Below are positions 7,456 to 13,849 of a stretch of 14,001 nucleotides of DNA, piece after piece (within the stretch, counting starts at the first letter, position 1; every line of letters starts with the position of its first letter). The notes beneath the pieces are model-generated. The model saw only the letters and a list, made by a program, of their open reading frames with translations. It searched no databases and was not told where the DNA came from. The DNA comes from CAZBUH01 sp964495095. GTDB taxonomy: Bacteria > Bacillota > Clostridia > Oscillospirales > Oscillospiraceae. The stretch is taken from contig CAZBUH010000049.1 in NCBI GenBank assembly GCA_964495095.1, positions 1 through 14,001 on the forward strand. The letters run 5' to 3'. The position numbers and the translations under genes were made by a program.

Positions 7456-7529
7456 TTGATGAATAATAAATCAATTATTTTGCCGTTTTGCGGCTATTAT
7501 ATCATAAATTTTCGAAAAGTCCATATAAA
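7456..7529. promoter_or_regulatory. Divergent promoter/operator region between deoR-type gene and kinase
   Basis: For the regulator (minus): TGGACT (7523-7518), 16-nt spacer, perfect TATAAT (7501-7496). For the kinase (plus): a weaker TTGCCG (7480-7485), 17-nt spacer, CATAAA (7503-7508). The two overlap. Candidate operators are AATAAT-6-ATTATT (7462-7467 / 7474-7479), TTGAT-9-ATCAA (7456-7460 / 7470-7474) and the short GCCG/CGGC dyad at 7482-7494. Which one the regulator uses cannot be told from sequence. Confidence 0.4.
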
Positions 7530-7559
7530 ATGCGGATTATTTGAATTATTGGAGGACTT

Positions 7560-9023
7560 ATGAATATTCTTGTAATCGACGTCGGCACCTCCAGCACCCG
7601 GGCGGTGCTGTTTTCGCCCGCCGGAGAGCGGCTTTTTTCGGCGAGGAGGACATATACGCCGGAGACCCGGGACGGGGGCGTGTGGGTCCAGCAGCCGGCG
7701 GAGAGCTTTATAGACGCGATGATCCAGTGCTGCCGGGAGGTCTCGGCCTCGGGGCTGGAGATATCCGCCGCGGCGATGACGGCCCAGCGAAGCTCCGTAA
7801 TCCCTGTGGACAGCGGCGGAAATGCGCTGCACCCGGCCATAATGTGGCACGATAAGCGCTCCGCGCCCATATGCCGTCAGATAAATGAAAAATATATGGA
7901 ACGGCTGGCTGTTATCGGCGGGATGCGCGCCCTGCCCGCCCACTCGGCGCCGAAAATGCTGTACATAAAGCGGAATATGCCGGAGATTTATGAAAGGGCA
8001 TATAAGCTCATAGGCATACAGGACTATCTGCTCCGTTTCCTGACCGGCGAATTTGTCACCGACAGGGGCCTTGCAAGCCGGTCAATGCTTATGGATATGG
8101 AGACAGGGGAGTGGTCCCCGGAGCTTATGGAAATTTTCGGCGTCGCGTCCAATAAGCTCTGTACGCTCCTGCCTGTGGGCAGCGTCTGCGGCCGCGTTAC
8201 AGGCGAAGCTGCGGAAAAGACCGGGCTGCCGGCGGGAGCGCCCGTCATAACCTGCGGCGGCGACCAGCAGAGCGCCGTTCTGGGGCTTGGGGCCTGGAAA
8301 CCGGGCACTTCCGTCATAAATATCGGCACCGGCTCCTATTCTGCGGCTGTGACTGAAAAATACATACCGTCCGGCAGCTCCGGCGTGTCGGTCCTCCGGG
8401 CTGCGGCGGAGGGGACATGGCTCCTTGAGGCCAGCGCTCCGTCGGCCGGCGACGCGGTAAAGTGGTTCTGCTCCGTTTTTTACGGTGAGCCGGCGGCCTT
8501 TGAGCGCTTTTCCGGCGACGCCGCCCGGGCCGCAGCCGGGGCCGGCGGGGTCGTCGCCTCGTGCAGCATAAACGGCACCGGCACTCCGGGGTGGGACTCC
8601 GGCGCCAGGGCCTTTTTCGCGGGCATGTCCGCCTCGGCGGGCCGTGAGGAGCTGGCGCGGGGGCTTATGGAGGCCATAGCGGCGGACGCGGCGGAAAACA
8701 CCGCCCGGGTGGAGGAAATGTCCGGCCGCGCCGGAGCTATCCTGGCCGCTGGTGGCATAACCGGCAGCGAAATTTTCCGACAGGTGCTGTGTGACACTCT
8801 TGGCCGTGAGGTTTTCTGCGCTGACGACAGCGAGGCCACATCTCTGGGGGCCTGGGCCGTCGCCGCATCGTCTCTGGGACTTTTCCAAAGCCCCGGGGAG
8901 GCCCGGGATTCCATAAAGCCGGAGGAACGGCTTTACGCCCCGTCCCGGGAAAATCACAGTATATACGCCTCTGCCGCCGAAAGGCGGAGGGAGCTTTCAA
9001 AAATGATAAACGGAGGAGAGTAA
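7560..9023 (+). CDS. FGGY-family carbohydrate kinase
   Basis: 487 aa, normal for the family. TGGAGGA lies just upstream. The family phosphorylates a pentulose, hexulose, glycerol or related polyol with ATP in the cytosol. Seen here: the phosphate-1 loop DVGTSSTRAVLF from D7; MTAQRSSV and IMWHDKRS in the N-terminal domain; the catalytic-base segment GGDQQSAVLG with D235; the phosphate-2 loop NIGTGS at 254-259; the adenosine motif AAGGITGSEIF at 396-406; and SEATSLGAWAVAA near the end. Residues line up with the COG1070 (XylB/GlpK) group, but the substrate cannot be assigned; it is not a clear XylB, AraB, RhaB or GlpK by the motifs I know. It is followed after 1 nt by the FG-GAP gene and divergent from a DeoR regulator. 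Confidence 0.92.
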   Translation: MNILVIDVGTSSTRAVLFSPAGERLFSARRTYTPETRDGGVWVQQPAESFIDAMIQCCREVSASGLEISAAAMTAQRSSVIPVDSGGNALHPAIMWHDKRSAPICRQINEKYMERLAVIGGMRALPAHSAPKMLYIKRNMPEIYERAYKLIGIQDYLLRFLTGEFVTDRGLASRSMLMDMETGEWSPELMEIFGVASNKLCTLLPVGSVCGRVTGEAAEKTGLPAGAPVITCGGDQQSAVLGLGAWKPGTSVINIGTGSYSAAVTEKYIPSGSSGVSVLRAAAEGTWLLEASAPSAGDAVKWFCSVFYGEPAAFERFSGDAARAAAGAGGVVASCSINGTGTPGWDSGARAFFAGMSASAGREELARGLMEAIAADAAENTARVEEMSGRAGAILAAGGITGSEIFRQVLCDTLGREVFCADDSEATSLGAWAVAASSLGLFQSPGEARDSIKPEERLYAPSRENHSIYASAAERRRELSKMINGGE

Positions 9024-9024
9024 A

Positions 9025-10065
9025 ATGAAATTTGAAAAAACGCCGCTTTTTGAGCTTGACCACGTCTACGCCGTAAACTCCATAGAGATGCCTGACGGCT
9101 CACGGCAGGCCCTTTTCGCCTCAGAGGCCCACGACGCCTGCTACATGCTGCCCCTGCCGGAGTGCGACGCGGAAAAGCGCACCCTCGTCTGGTCCCAGCC
9201 CGGCGGAGTTATGAGCATGGTGCCGATAGAGGATCGTCCCGGGGAATTTTTGGCTATATCGAAGTTTTTCCGGCTTTACCAGTGGGAGGAAGCGGAGATA
9301 ATCTGGGTCTGGCCCGACGGTAAGGGCGGCTTTAACACAAAGAGCCTCCTGAACATACCATATATCCACCGTTTCGACGTTATAAAGACTGAAAAGGGCC
9401 TCTTTTTCATAGGCGGAAACCTGTCGGACAAAAAGGAGACGAAGGACGACTGGTCCGTGTCCGGAAATGTTTTCACAGGGGAAGTGGATTTGGAAAACCG
9501 CGAAATCAGGAACGTACAGAAGCTTATGACCGGCATTTACAGGAACCACGGCTACTGCCGGGATGTGGAAAACGGCGTCACGCGCTCGCTTATCGGCTGC
9601 CACGACGGCATTTTCGCCGTTACCGCGCCGGGGATGGGCGGCGACGGCTGGCAGGTGGAAAAGCTGGCCGATATGTCCGTCAGCGACATGGCGATGGTGG
9701 ATATCGACGGGGACGGCGAAAAGGAGCTCGCCACCATCGAGCCGTTCCACGGGCAGTATTTCCGAATCTATAAAAATAACGGGGGCAAATGGGAGCAGGT
9801 GTTCCAGCACCCGGAGGTGACGGAGTTCTATCATGTGGCCTGGGCGGGTACCCTCTGCGGGAGGCCGGCCTTTATCGGCGGCTGCCGCCGGGGAAAAAAG
9901 CAGCTTTTCGCCGTGCTGCACAACGGAAAGGATTTTGAAATAAACACTATCGACCAGGATGTGGGCCCCAGCAACGTGAGCGTTTTCCACGGCCCCGATG
10001 GGGATATGATTTTGGCGGCCAACCGCGAAAAAGGCGAAGCCGCCGTGTACAGGGTGTCGGAGTAA
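9025..10065 (+). CDS. Cytosolic FG-GAP/VCBS-like beta-propeller protein, function unknown
   Basis: 346 aa. GGAGGAG (9012-9018) sits inside the end of the kinase gene, whose stop codon is 1 nt before this ATG, so translation is probably coupled. There is no signal peptide or membrane segment. The sequence has repeated short beta-strand blocks ending in aromatic/Gly turns, as in propellers, and one clean calcium-loop motif DIDGDGEKE (D226, D228, D230, E234) of FG-GAP/VCBS type. There are many Trp, His and Asp residues. FG-GAP proteins are mostly extracellular; an intracellular one tied to a sugar kinase is uncommon. A carbohydrate-processing enzyme (for example lyase or lactonase with a propeller fold) is conceivable, but no catalytic motif is recognisable. 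Confidence 0.75.
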   Translation: MKFEKTPLFELDHVYAVNSIEMPDGSRQALFASEAHDACYMLPLPECDAEKRTLVWSQPGGVMSMVPIEDRPGEFLAISKFFRLYQWEEAEIIWVWPDGKGGFNTKSLLNIPYIHRFDVIKTEKGLFFIGGNLSDKKETKDDWSVSGNVFTGEVDLENREIRNVQKLMTGIYRNHGYCRDVENGVTRSLIGCHDGIFAVTAPGMGGDGWQVEKLADMSVSDMAMVDIDGDGEKELATIEPFHGQYFRIYKNNGGKWEQVFQHPEVTEFYHVAWAGTLCGRPAFIGGCRRGKKQLFAVLHNGKDFEINTIDQDVGPSNVSVFHGPDGDMILAANREKGEAAVYRVSE

Positions 10066-10165
10066 GCGTTATTGCGCCTTGGCTTACGGCGGTTTGGGCC
10101 ATGCCGCATATGGGGCGGGTCCGGATTTACCGGTACATGCTTTAAACGGTGAAATTTATATATGA

Positions 10166-10213
10166 CGGCAGCCGGCTCCGGGAAGGGGCCGGCTGCCGCT
10201 GTTTTGCGTTTTT
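10166..10213 (+). terminator. Terminator of the kinase/FG-GAP operon
   Basis: CGGCAGCCGGCTCC (10166-10179) pairs with 10185-10198 (14 bp including one G-T), loop GGGAA, followed by CTGTTTTGCGTTTTT. It lies 100 nt after the stop codon. Confidence 0.85.
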
Positions 10214-10472
10214 GCCGCAGCATTCTGTTGGGGCAGAACGAAAGAAAACTAACGACAGGGATAATTGTAAGCAATGTATAATTATTACATATTATTTCCC
10301 GACTTTTTATTAAAAAGTAAAAAATAATAAAATGTATAGACGTTTTATTGTTAATAATATATAATATAAACAGGTGAAAAATACCGGTATTAAAAAATAA
10401 AGGTGTAAGTCCGATGTTTGTATAAAAAGACGCCCATACATATGAAAATGAATATAGAAAGGAAATGCGATT
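10214..10472. other. AT-rich non-coding stretch upstream of the protease gene
   Basis: With 10066-10165, which shows nothing recognisable, this makes a ~400-nt gap. From about 10240 base composition drops sharply to AT. It holds a near-palindrome ATGTATAATTATTACAT (10274-10290), a short CTTTTT/AAAAAG hairpin (10303-10317), the protease promoter, the 12-bp perfect palindrome AATACCGGTATT (10380-10391) just after the expected transcription start, and the ribosome binding site at 10458. No small gene is supported. Confidence 0.4.
10337..10365 (+). promoter_or_regulatory. Promoter of the protease gene
   Basis: TAGACG (10337-10342), 17-nt spacer, perfect TATAAT (10360-10365). Expected start near 10372, leaving a ~100-nt leader with the AATACCGGTATT palindrome at 10380-10391 as a possible operator. 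Confidence 0.5.
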
Positions 10473-11812
10473 ATGAAGCGTTTACATACGAAAGTGTTGC
10501 CCTTATTCTTGCGGTTGCTCTGCTGCTCTGTTCCTCCGGCATTGCTGCCTATGAGGCTGACGAAAACACATCTATGGATACAATGAAGGCAGAATATATA
10601 ATGAAAATTCAGAGCGATGCAGTCAACGCCTATAGTAATCTCTGTAAAGTATTTGAAGATGTTCCATTGACATTTGTTAACAAAAGCAACAGCTGGTATG
10701 TACAGAGTGACTTTAACAATATATATCCGAAAGACTATAGCGGGGAGTATATAGACTTATCCGGCTGCTTACATTTGTATACTACAAGTGAGCCTGACGA
10801 CGTATTTGATAAATATGAAGCATGGTGTGGCATGAGCGATAAACTTATACTACACAAGGTCGTTTATACTCTTATGGAATTAGAAAACCTCCAATATGCC
10901 ATCAGCCAGAGCGGTATTAAAAATATAAGTTCAATAGGCGTAGACACTCAGGAGAACAAAGTTTTGGTTTCCATTCATCCTGATTACTTTGCGGAAATTA
11001 GACTTCAAGTTATTGACCGATTCGACGAGAATATGATTATGTTTGATAAGATGAATTATACGAGTTATGAAAGTAATCCTGCCAGTTATAAACCGGATTC
11101 ACAGTTACCTCCGGCATCTGTATATGCTACATATCCGTTGCGGCCAGGAACGAGAATATGCAGCGCAGAGGCTTCAACAGGCGACACTGTCCCCTATACA
11201 GTCGGCATGGTGGGTAAATACAAAAATAAAACTGCTATTTTGACGTGTGGACATGCATTTTTGTCTGCGAGTATTGGTACACCTGTAGATTATACAGTTA
11301 ATCAAACAATATCTACAGCACCAAACACAAGCAGTTCTATTTCTTTAGGCTCATTAAGCAAATGTCAGTATCAAAATCGCGGATACGGTGATTATGCATT
11401 TGTTACAGTATCATCTTCTTCATTTGATATCTTATCAACTACTGCAAATGGAATAAAATTGTCTGGCTATTCAGAAACGATAAGTAATGGTCAGTTAGTA
11501 TACAAATATGGTAAAGCAACGGGGAGCTGCTATGGAACGATCGCTTTGAAAAATGCAACCGTAGGTGACACTAATATATTTGGTGAAACAATTTATATTT
11601 ATGGTTTGAATGCATTCAAAGTTTATACAAACGTATACCCAACTCCATGTGCAGTGGGAGACAGTGGTGGTCCGGTGTATCATTCTGATTCGGGGAATTA
11701 TTTGATTGATGGGACAATCGCAGGTTTTAGTGGAAATGTTTCTGAATATTATTTAGTCTACTATTCTCCAATTGCATACGCTGTCGCTAACGAGTTTCAG
11801 CCAACATTCTGA
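10442..11812 (+). CDS. Secreted chymotrypsin-fold (S1-type) serine protease with propeptide; 5' end probably frameshifted
   Basis: 456 aa from the first in-frame ATG. The hydrophobic core VALILAVALLLCSSGIAA is a Sec signal peptide, then a ~200-residue N-terminal region resembling the folding propeptides of alpha-lytic-protease relatives, then the catalytic domain from ~residue 225. The triad is readable: H271 in LTCGHAF, D317 in GDYAFV and S408 in AVGDSGGPVY. TCGH replaces the common TAGHC, so the usual His-loop disulfide differs. In-frame starts (TTG 10418, ATG 10442, ATG 10448) have no good ribosome binding site and give an n-region full of Glu/Asp. The well-placed AAAGGA (10458-10463) serves ATG 10473 in another frame. 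The gene is much AT-richer than its neighbours, suggesting transfer. Substrate unknown. Confidence 0.85.
   Translation: MKMNIERKCDYEAFTYESVALILAVALLLCSSGIAAYEADENTSMDTMKAEYIMKIQSDAVNAYSNLCKVFEDVPLTFVNKSNSWYVQSDFNNIYPKDYSGEYIDLSGCLHLYTTSEPDDVFDKYEAWCGMSDKLILHKVVYTLMELENLQYAISQSGIKNISSIGVDTQENKVLVSIHPDYFAEIRLQVIDRFDENMIMFDKMNYTSYESNPASYKPDSQLPPASVYATYPLRPGTRICSAEASTGDTVPYTVGMVGKYKNKTAILTCGHAFLSASIGTPVDYTVNQTISTAPNTSSSISLGSLSKCQYQNRGYGDYAFVTVSSSSFDILSTTANGIKLSGYSETISNGQLVYKYGKATGSCYGTIALKNATVGDTNIFGETIYIYGLNAFKVYTNVYPTPCAVGDSGGPVYHSDSGNYLIDGTIAGFSGNVSEYYLVYYSPIAYAVANEFQPTF
10473..10505 (+). other. Out-of-frame start and likely 1-nt deletion in the protease signal peptide
   Basis: ATG 10473 is 9 nt after AAAGGA and encodes MKRLHTKV, an ideal positively charged n-region, but that frame stops after 37 codons. 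One extra A in the GAAA run near 10490 would join it to the signal peptide core as MKRLHTKSVALILAVALL. This looks like a deletion in this strain or assembly. Confidence 0.6.
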
Positions 11813-11823
11813 ATGGTGTGACA

Positions 11824-11855
11824 AATGTAGGGAGCGGTTGCCCGTTCCCTACATT
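11824..11855. repeat. REP-like hairpin after the protease gene
   Basis: AATGTAGGGAGCGG (11824-11837) pairs with 11842-11855 (14 bp including one G-T) around a TTGC loop. No T-run follows (ACCATTATTC), so it may be a dispersed palindromic element or an mRNA-end stabiliser rather than a classic terminator. Confidence 0.6.
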
Positions 11856-11940
11856 ACCATTATTCTAAATCGAATATCAGCATGATTAATTATTAATAAT
11901 ATTCTGTTTATCATTTCTCCCAAGGGGGGTGGGATGCGGC

Positions 11941-12627
11941 ATGACAACACTTTTGGAGCGGAAAAAGCGGCGCCTCAATAAATACCTTAACCTCTTTGTT
12001 TTTACCTCCGCCGCCATACTGTTTCTCGTTTTCGCCGCGTGGCGGCTGGCTGTGATACCGCGGCTGGAATTCCGGCCCAACGGCAGGGAAGTAAATCCGT
12101 ACAGGGACGGGACTATAGACGTATGGGAATATCCGTCTGTTTTCCGGTATTTTTACGGTTACCGGCCGGCCTCCGGCGGAGCGATAACCTTCAAAAATGA
12201 CGTGTACATATATGAGTCTGCCGAGGGCTCTGCGCCGCGGGAATTGGCGTTTTCCGCCGGAGAGAGGATAGACTGCCGCAGCTTTGGCTGCTTTCCGGCG
12301 CTTAAGGGCGGTTGGCGCTATGTGGAATATCCCGCCGGCAGTTGGGGCGGGCATACGGGCGGATATGTGCGTACCGCCGACTTGCTGAAAGCCGTGTCCG
12401 GCGGCACGGCGTCATATCTGCTGCGCTCGGTATCGGCGGATTCCAAATCCTACGCCTCCAGCCGGTGGGCGCTTTTTATGTGCGACATTACGCTCTGCCA
12501 GGAGGGTTATTACATTTCAGACTCCTACTACCTGACCGTGCCGCCATATAACGTGTTCCTGTGGGCGGCGATAACGGCGCTGGCCTGCATTCTGCGGAGC
12601 ATGAGCGCTTTTGCGCCTCGGCGGTAA
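11941..12627 (+). CDS. Membrane protein with two transmembrane segments and an SH3b-like extracytoplasmic domain
   Basis: 228 aa. I use ATG 11941, preceded by AAGGGGGG (11922-11929); a GTG at 11929 overlaps that site. A basic N-terminus (RKKRRLNK) leads into a hydrophobic helix at ~20-41, then an outside domain, then a second helix near the C-terminus (VFLWAAITALACIL). The middle segment DVYIYESAEG...FSAGERIDC...GGWRYVEYPAG...GGYVRTADLL has the spacing of a bacterial SH3 domain (G.W..V...G..GYV), which often contacts peptidoglycan. That is inference from pattern only. Cysteines sit in and around this domain. I do not recognise a specific family. Its GC content returns to the level of the pre-protease region. 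It stands alone; a MerR-type promoter begins 27 nt after its stop. Confidence 0.7.
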   Translation: MTTLLERKKRRLNKYLNLFVFTSAAILFLVFAAWRLAVIPRLEFRPNGREVNPYRDGTIDVWEYPSVFRYFYGYRPASGGAITFKNDVYIYESAEGSAPRELAFSAGERIDCRSFGCFPALKGGWRYVEYPAGSWGGHTGGYVRTADLLKAVSGGTASYLLRSVSADSKSYASSRWALFMCDITLCQEGYYISDSYYLTVPPYNVFLWAAITALACILRSMSAFAPRR

Positions 12628-12832
12628 ATATTTAAAGCAAATGCGCAAAACCCCTTGACACTTACGTTACGTAAGAATGTATCATTACCTCAGCGGGAAG
12701 GGGCATTTCAGTATCACATGTAAAAATTCCTCTCTCTTCTGCCCTGCCAATCTCATTCCGCCCCTTCCTGCCGCCTTATTCAGATTTTATCGGCAGAATT
12801 TTTCATACACGGGATGATGGAGGTGCTTGTTT
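12628..12832 (+). promoter_or_regulatory. Leader region: MerR-type promoter followed by mutually exclusive hairpins
   Basis: After the promoter at 12655-12685, GCGGGAAGGGGC (12693-12704), starting at the expected transcription start, can pair with GCCCCTTCCTGC (12760-12771; 12 bp, one G-T). The right arm overlaps a second hairpin, CTGCCG (12768-12773) / CGGCAG (12791-12796), which is followed by AATTTTTC. The two stems exclude each other, as in an attenuator. The RBS GGAGGTG is at 12819-12825. Confidence 0.4.
12655..12685 (+). promoter_or_regulatory. Promoter of MerR-regulated architecture, copy 1
   Basis: Perfect TTGACA (12655-12660), a 19-nt spacer CTTACGTTACGTAAGAATG (12661-12679) and TATCAT (12680-12685). 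The spacer contains the dyad CTTACG-TTA-CGTAAG. A 19-bp spacer with an operator dyad inside is the hallmark of promoters activated by MerR-family regulators. It faces the gene at 12833. No MerR gene is in the window. Confidence 0.75.
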
Positions 12833-13654
12833 ATGCGCTGTAAGCCGGCAGCGTTTATCTGCTTTATAGTTTTAGCAGCCATCATTTTTTCCGCTACGCT
12901 GCGGCTTGACAGCAGACCGTATACGGAGCAGGAGCTGCGGGAGGCTCAGGAGCGCCTGATATCCAATTTAAACGCCTGGAGCAGTCAGCACCCGGAGATA
13001 TATTATGAATGCGGCTGGTATATATCGACGATACCGGAGGATCTCAGCGGCGTTGAAGTGCGGGTATTTGAGCTGAGCCCGGAGAAAAGAAAAGCCATCG
13101 CCCAATTTGCAGAAAATCCGAAGCTGCTTAATTTCGTAAATTATCCCGGAGAAATGTTTGCCGCCAGGGTGGTCAGGATTGAAAGCGAAACTCAGATACT
13201 GGCGGAGATCTACTGGAACACAGTGAGTGAACGCCCTTTGAATGATGACGGTACGCCGTTTTATTCACATATCATTATATATGACATGCCAGAGTGGCTG
13301 GAGGCAGGGCGCGAAATACTTGTATGGGGCAATGATTTTTCAAATCCCACATATCCACCCATCAGAGGGGCCTACAGGGTGGAGCCGCTGGAAGCCTATA
13401 CTCCGGAGGAAGTCACAGGGCTGGTCAAGGAGATAGCGATACCGGACTTTGAGCACTATTACGATAAACCCTGTCTTATCATTAAAGTGGAAGACAGCAC
13501 CGTAAGCGGCCTGCCTGACACAGTTCAGATAAGCAGTTGGGAAATACCGGAGGAAACGGAGGTTGGCAGCCGAATACTTGTTCGGTGGGGAAATTCACCC
13601 GCCGACACGGACTTATATCAGCTAAACGCATTTCAGATCGAGCTGCTGGATTAG
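12833..13654 (+). CDS. Membrane-anchored protein of unknown function with two similar domains
   Basis: 273 aa. ATG 12833 is preceded by GGAGGTG at 7 nt; an in-frame TTG 6 nt upstream is too close to it. A short basic N-terminus and one hydrophobic helix (AAFICFIVLAAIIFSATL, residues ~5-22) predict a signal anchor or uncleaved export signal, with the rest outside. The outer part seems to contain a duplicated beta-rich unit: the end of the first (EAGREILVWGNDFSNPTY...GAYRVEPL) matches the end of the second (EVGSRILVRWGNSPADTDLY...NAFQIELL). The strand/turn pattern suggests an OB-like or similar small barrel, but I do not recognise the family. It sits between two near-identical 33-nt MerR-type boxes, behind a structured leader, and ends at a terminator. 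Control by an unlinked MerR regulator is inferred. Confidence 0.72.
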   Translation: MRCKPAAFICFIVLAAIIFSATLRLDSRPYTEQELREAQERLISNLNAWSSQHPEIYYECGWYISTIPEDLSGVEVRVFELSPEKRKAIAQFAENPKLLNFVNYPGEMFAARVVRIESETQILAEIYWNTVSERPLNDDGTPFYSHIIIYDMPEWLEAGREILVWGNDFSNPTYPPIRGAYRVEPLEAYTPEEVTGLVKEIAIPDFEHYYDKPCLIIKVEDSTVSGLPDTVQISSWEIPEETEVGSRILVRWGNSPADTDLYQLNAFQIELLD

Positions 13655-13687
13655 GCAGGAATTTGCTGCCTGCTATACCAATCAGCC

Positions 13688-13713
13688 CCGCCAAAAAAGC
13701 GGGCGGATTTTTT
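13688..13713 (+). terminator. Terminator after the duplicated-domain membrane protein
   Basis: CCGCC (13688-13692) pairs with GGCGG (13702-13706), loop AAAAAAGCG, followed by six T residues (13708-13713). Short but GC-only stem; an alternative CCCGC/GCGGG pairing overlaps it. Confidence 0.7.
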
Positions 13714-13724
13714 ATAAAAACCTC

Positions 13725-13755
13725 TTGACACTTACGTTACGTAAGAATGCAGGAT
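13725..13755 (+). promoter_or_regulatory. MerR-type box, copy 2
   Basis: TTGACA (13725-13730) and the 19-nt spacer (13731-13749) are identical to copy 1, but the -10 position reads CAGGAT, a poor hexamer. The identity extends upstream to 13717 with one mismatch (C to T). No plus-strand gene follows within the window; it points at the 3' end of the minus-strand gene. Confidence 0.6.
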
Positions 13756-13811
13756 AAATGCGGCGGGAGAGAAGCTGAAGAAAATGATGAAATATATTTT
13801 ATAAAGGGAAA

Positions 13812-13837
13812 CGGCATCCGGCCTGAACGAAATGCCG
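13812..13837 (-). terminator. Candidate terminator of the minus-strand partial gene
   Basis: On the minus strand CGGCAT and ATGCCG (plus positions 13837-13832 and 13817-13812) form a 6-bp stem with a 14-nt loop, followed by TTTCCCTTTAT. It lies just after the stop codon at 13850. Confidence 0.4.
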
Positions 13838-13849
13838 CCCATATCGCAT

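Noticed and set aside
8082..8957. Minus-strand 291-codon frame opposite the kinase
   Set aside because: Gly/Arg/Pro/Ala-rich shadow of the FGGY kinase; all kinase motifs are intact on the plus strand.
9121..9990. Long open frame on the minus strand opposite the FG-GAP gene (289 codons)
   Set aside because: It is antisense to a well-supported gene in GC-rich DNA, lacks a ribosome binding site and family motifs, and has the composition of a shadow frame.
10473..10505. Programmed -1 frameshift as explanation for the protease start
   Set aside because: The sequence around ACGAAAGTG is not a standard slippery heptamer and there is no evident stimulatory hairpin; simple base loss explains it better.
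11885..11897. ATTAATTATTAAT, the reverse complement of ATTAATAATTAAT at 1235-1247
   Set aside because: Low-complexity A/T 13-mer; a chance match is likely in AT-rich intergenic DNA.
13732..13842. 36-codon minus-strand frame (MGGISFRPDAVSLYK...) with GGAGGTG 8 nt upstream
   Set aside because: The RBS match is attractive, but the frame overlaps a hairpin that looks like the terminator of the upstream minus-strand gene and ends within the MerR-type dyad. Kept as unlikely.
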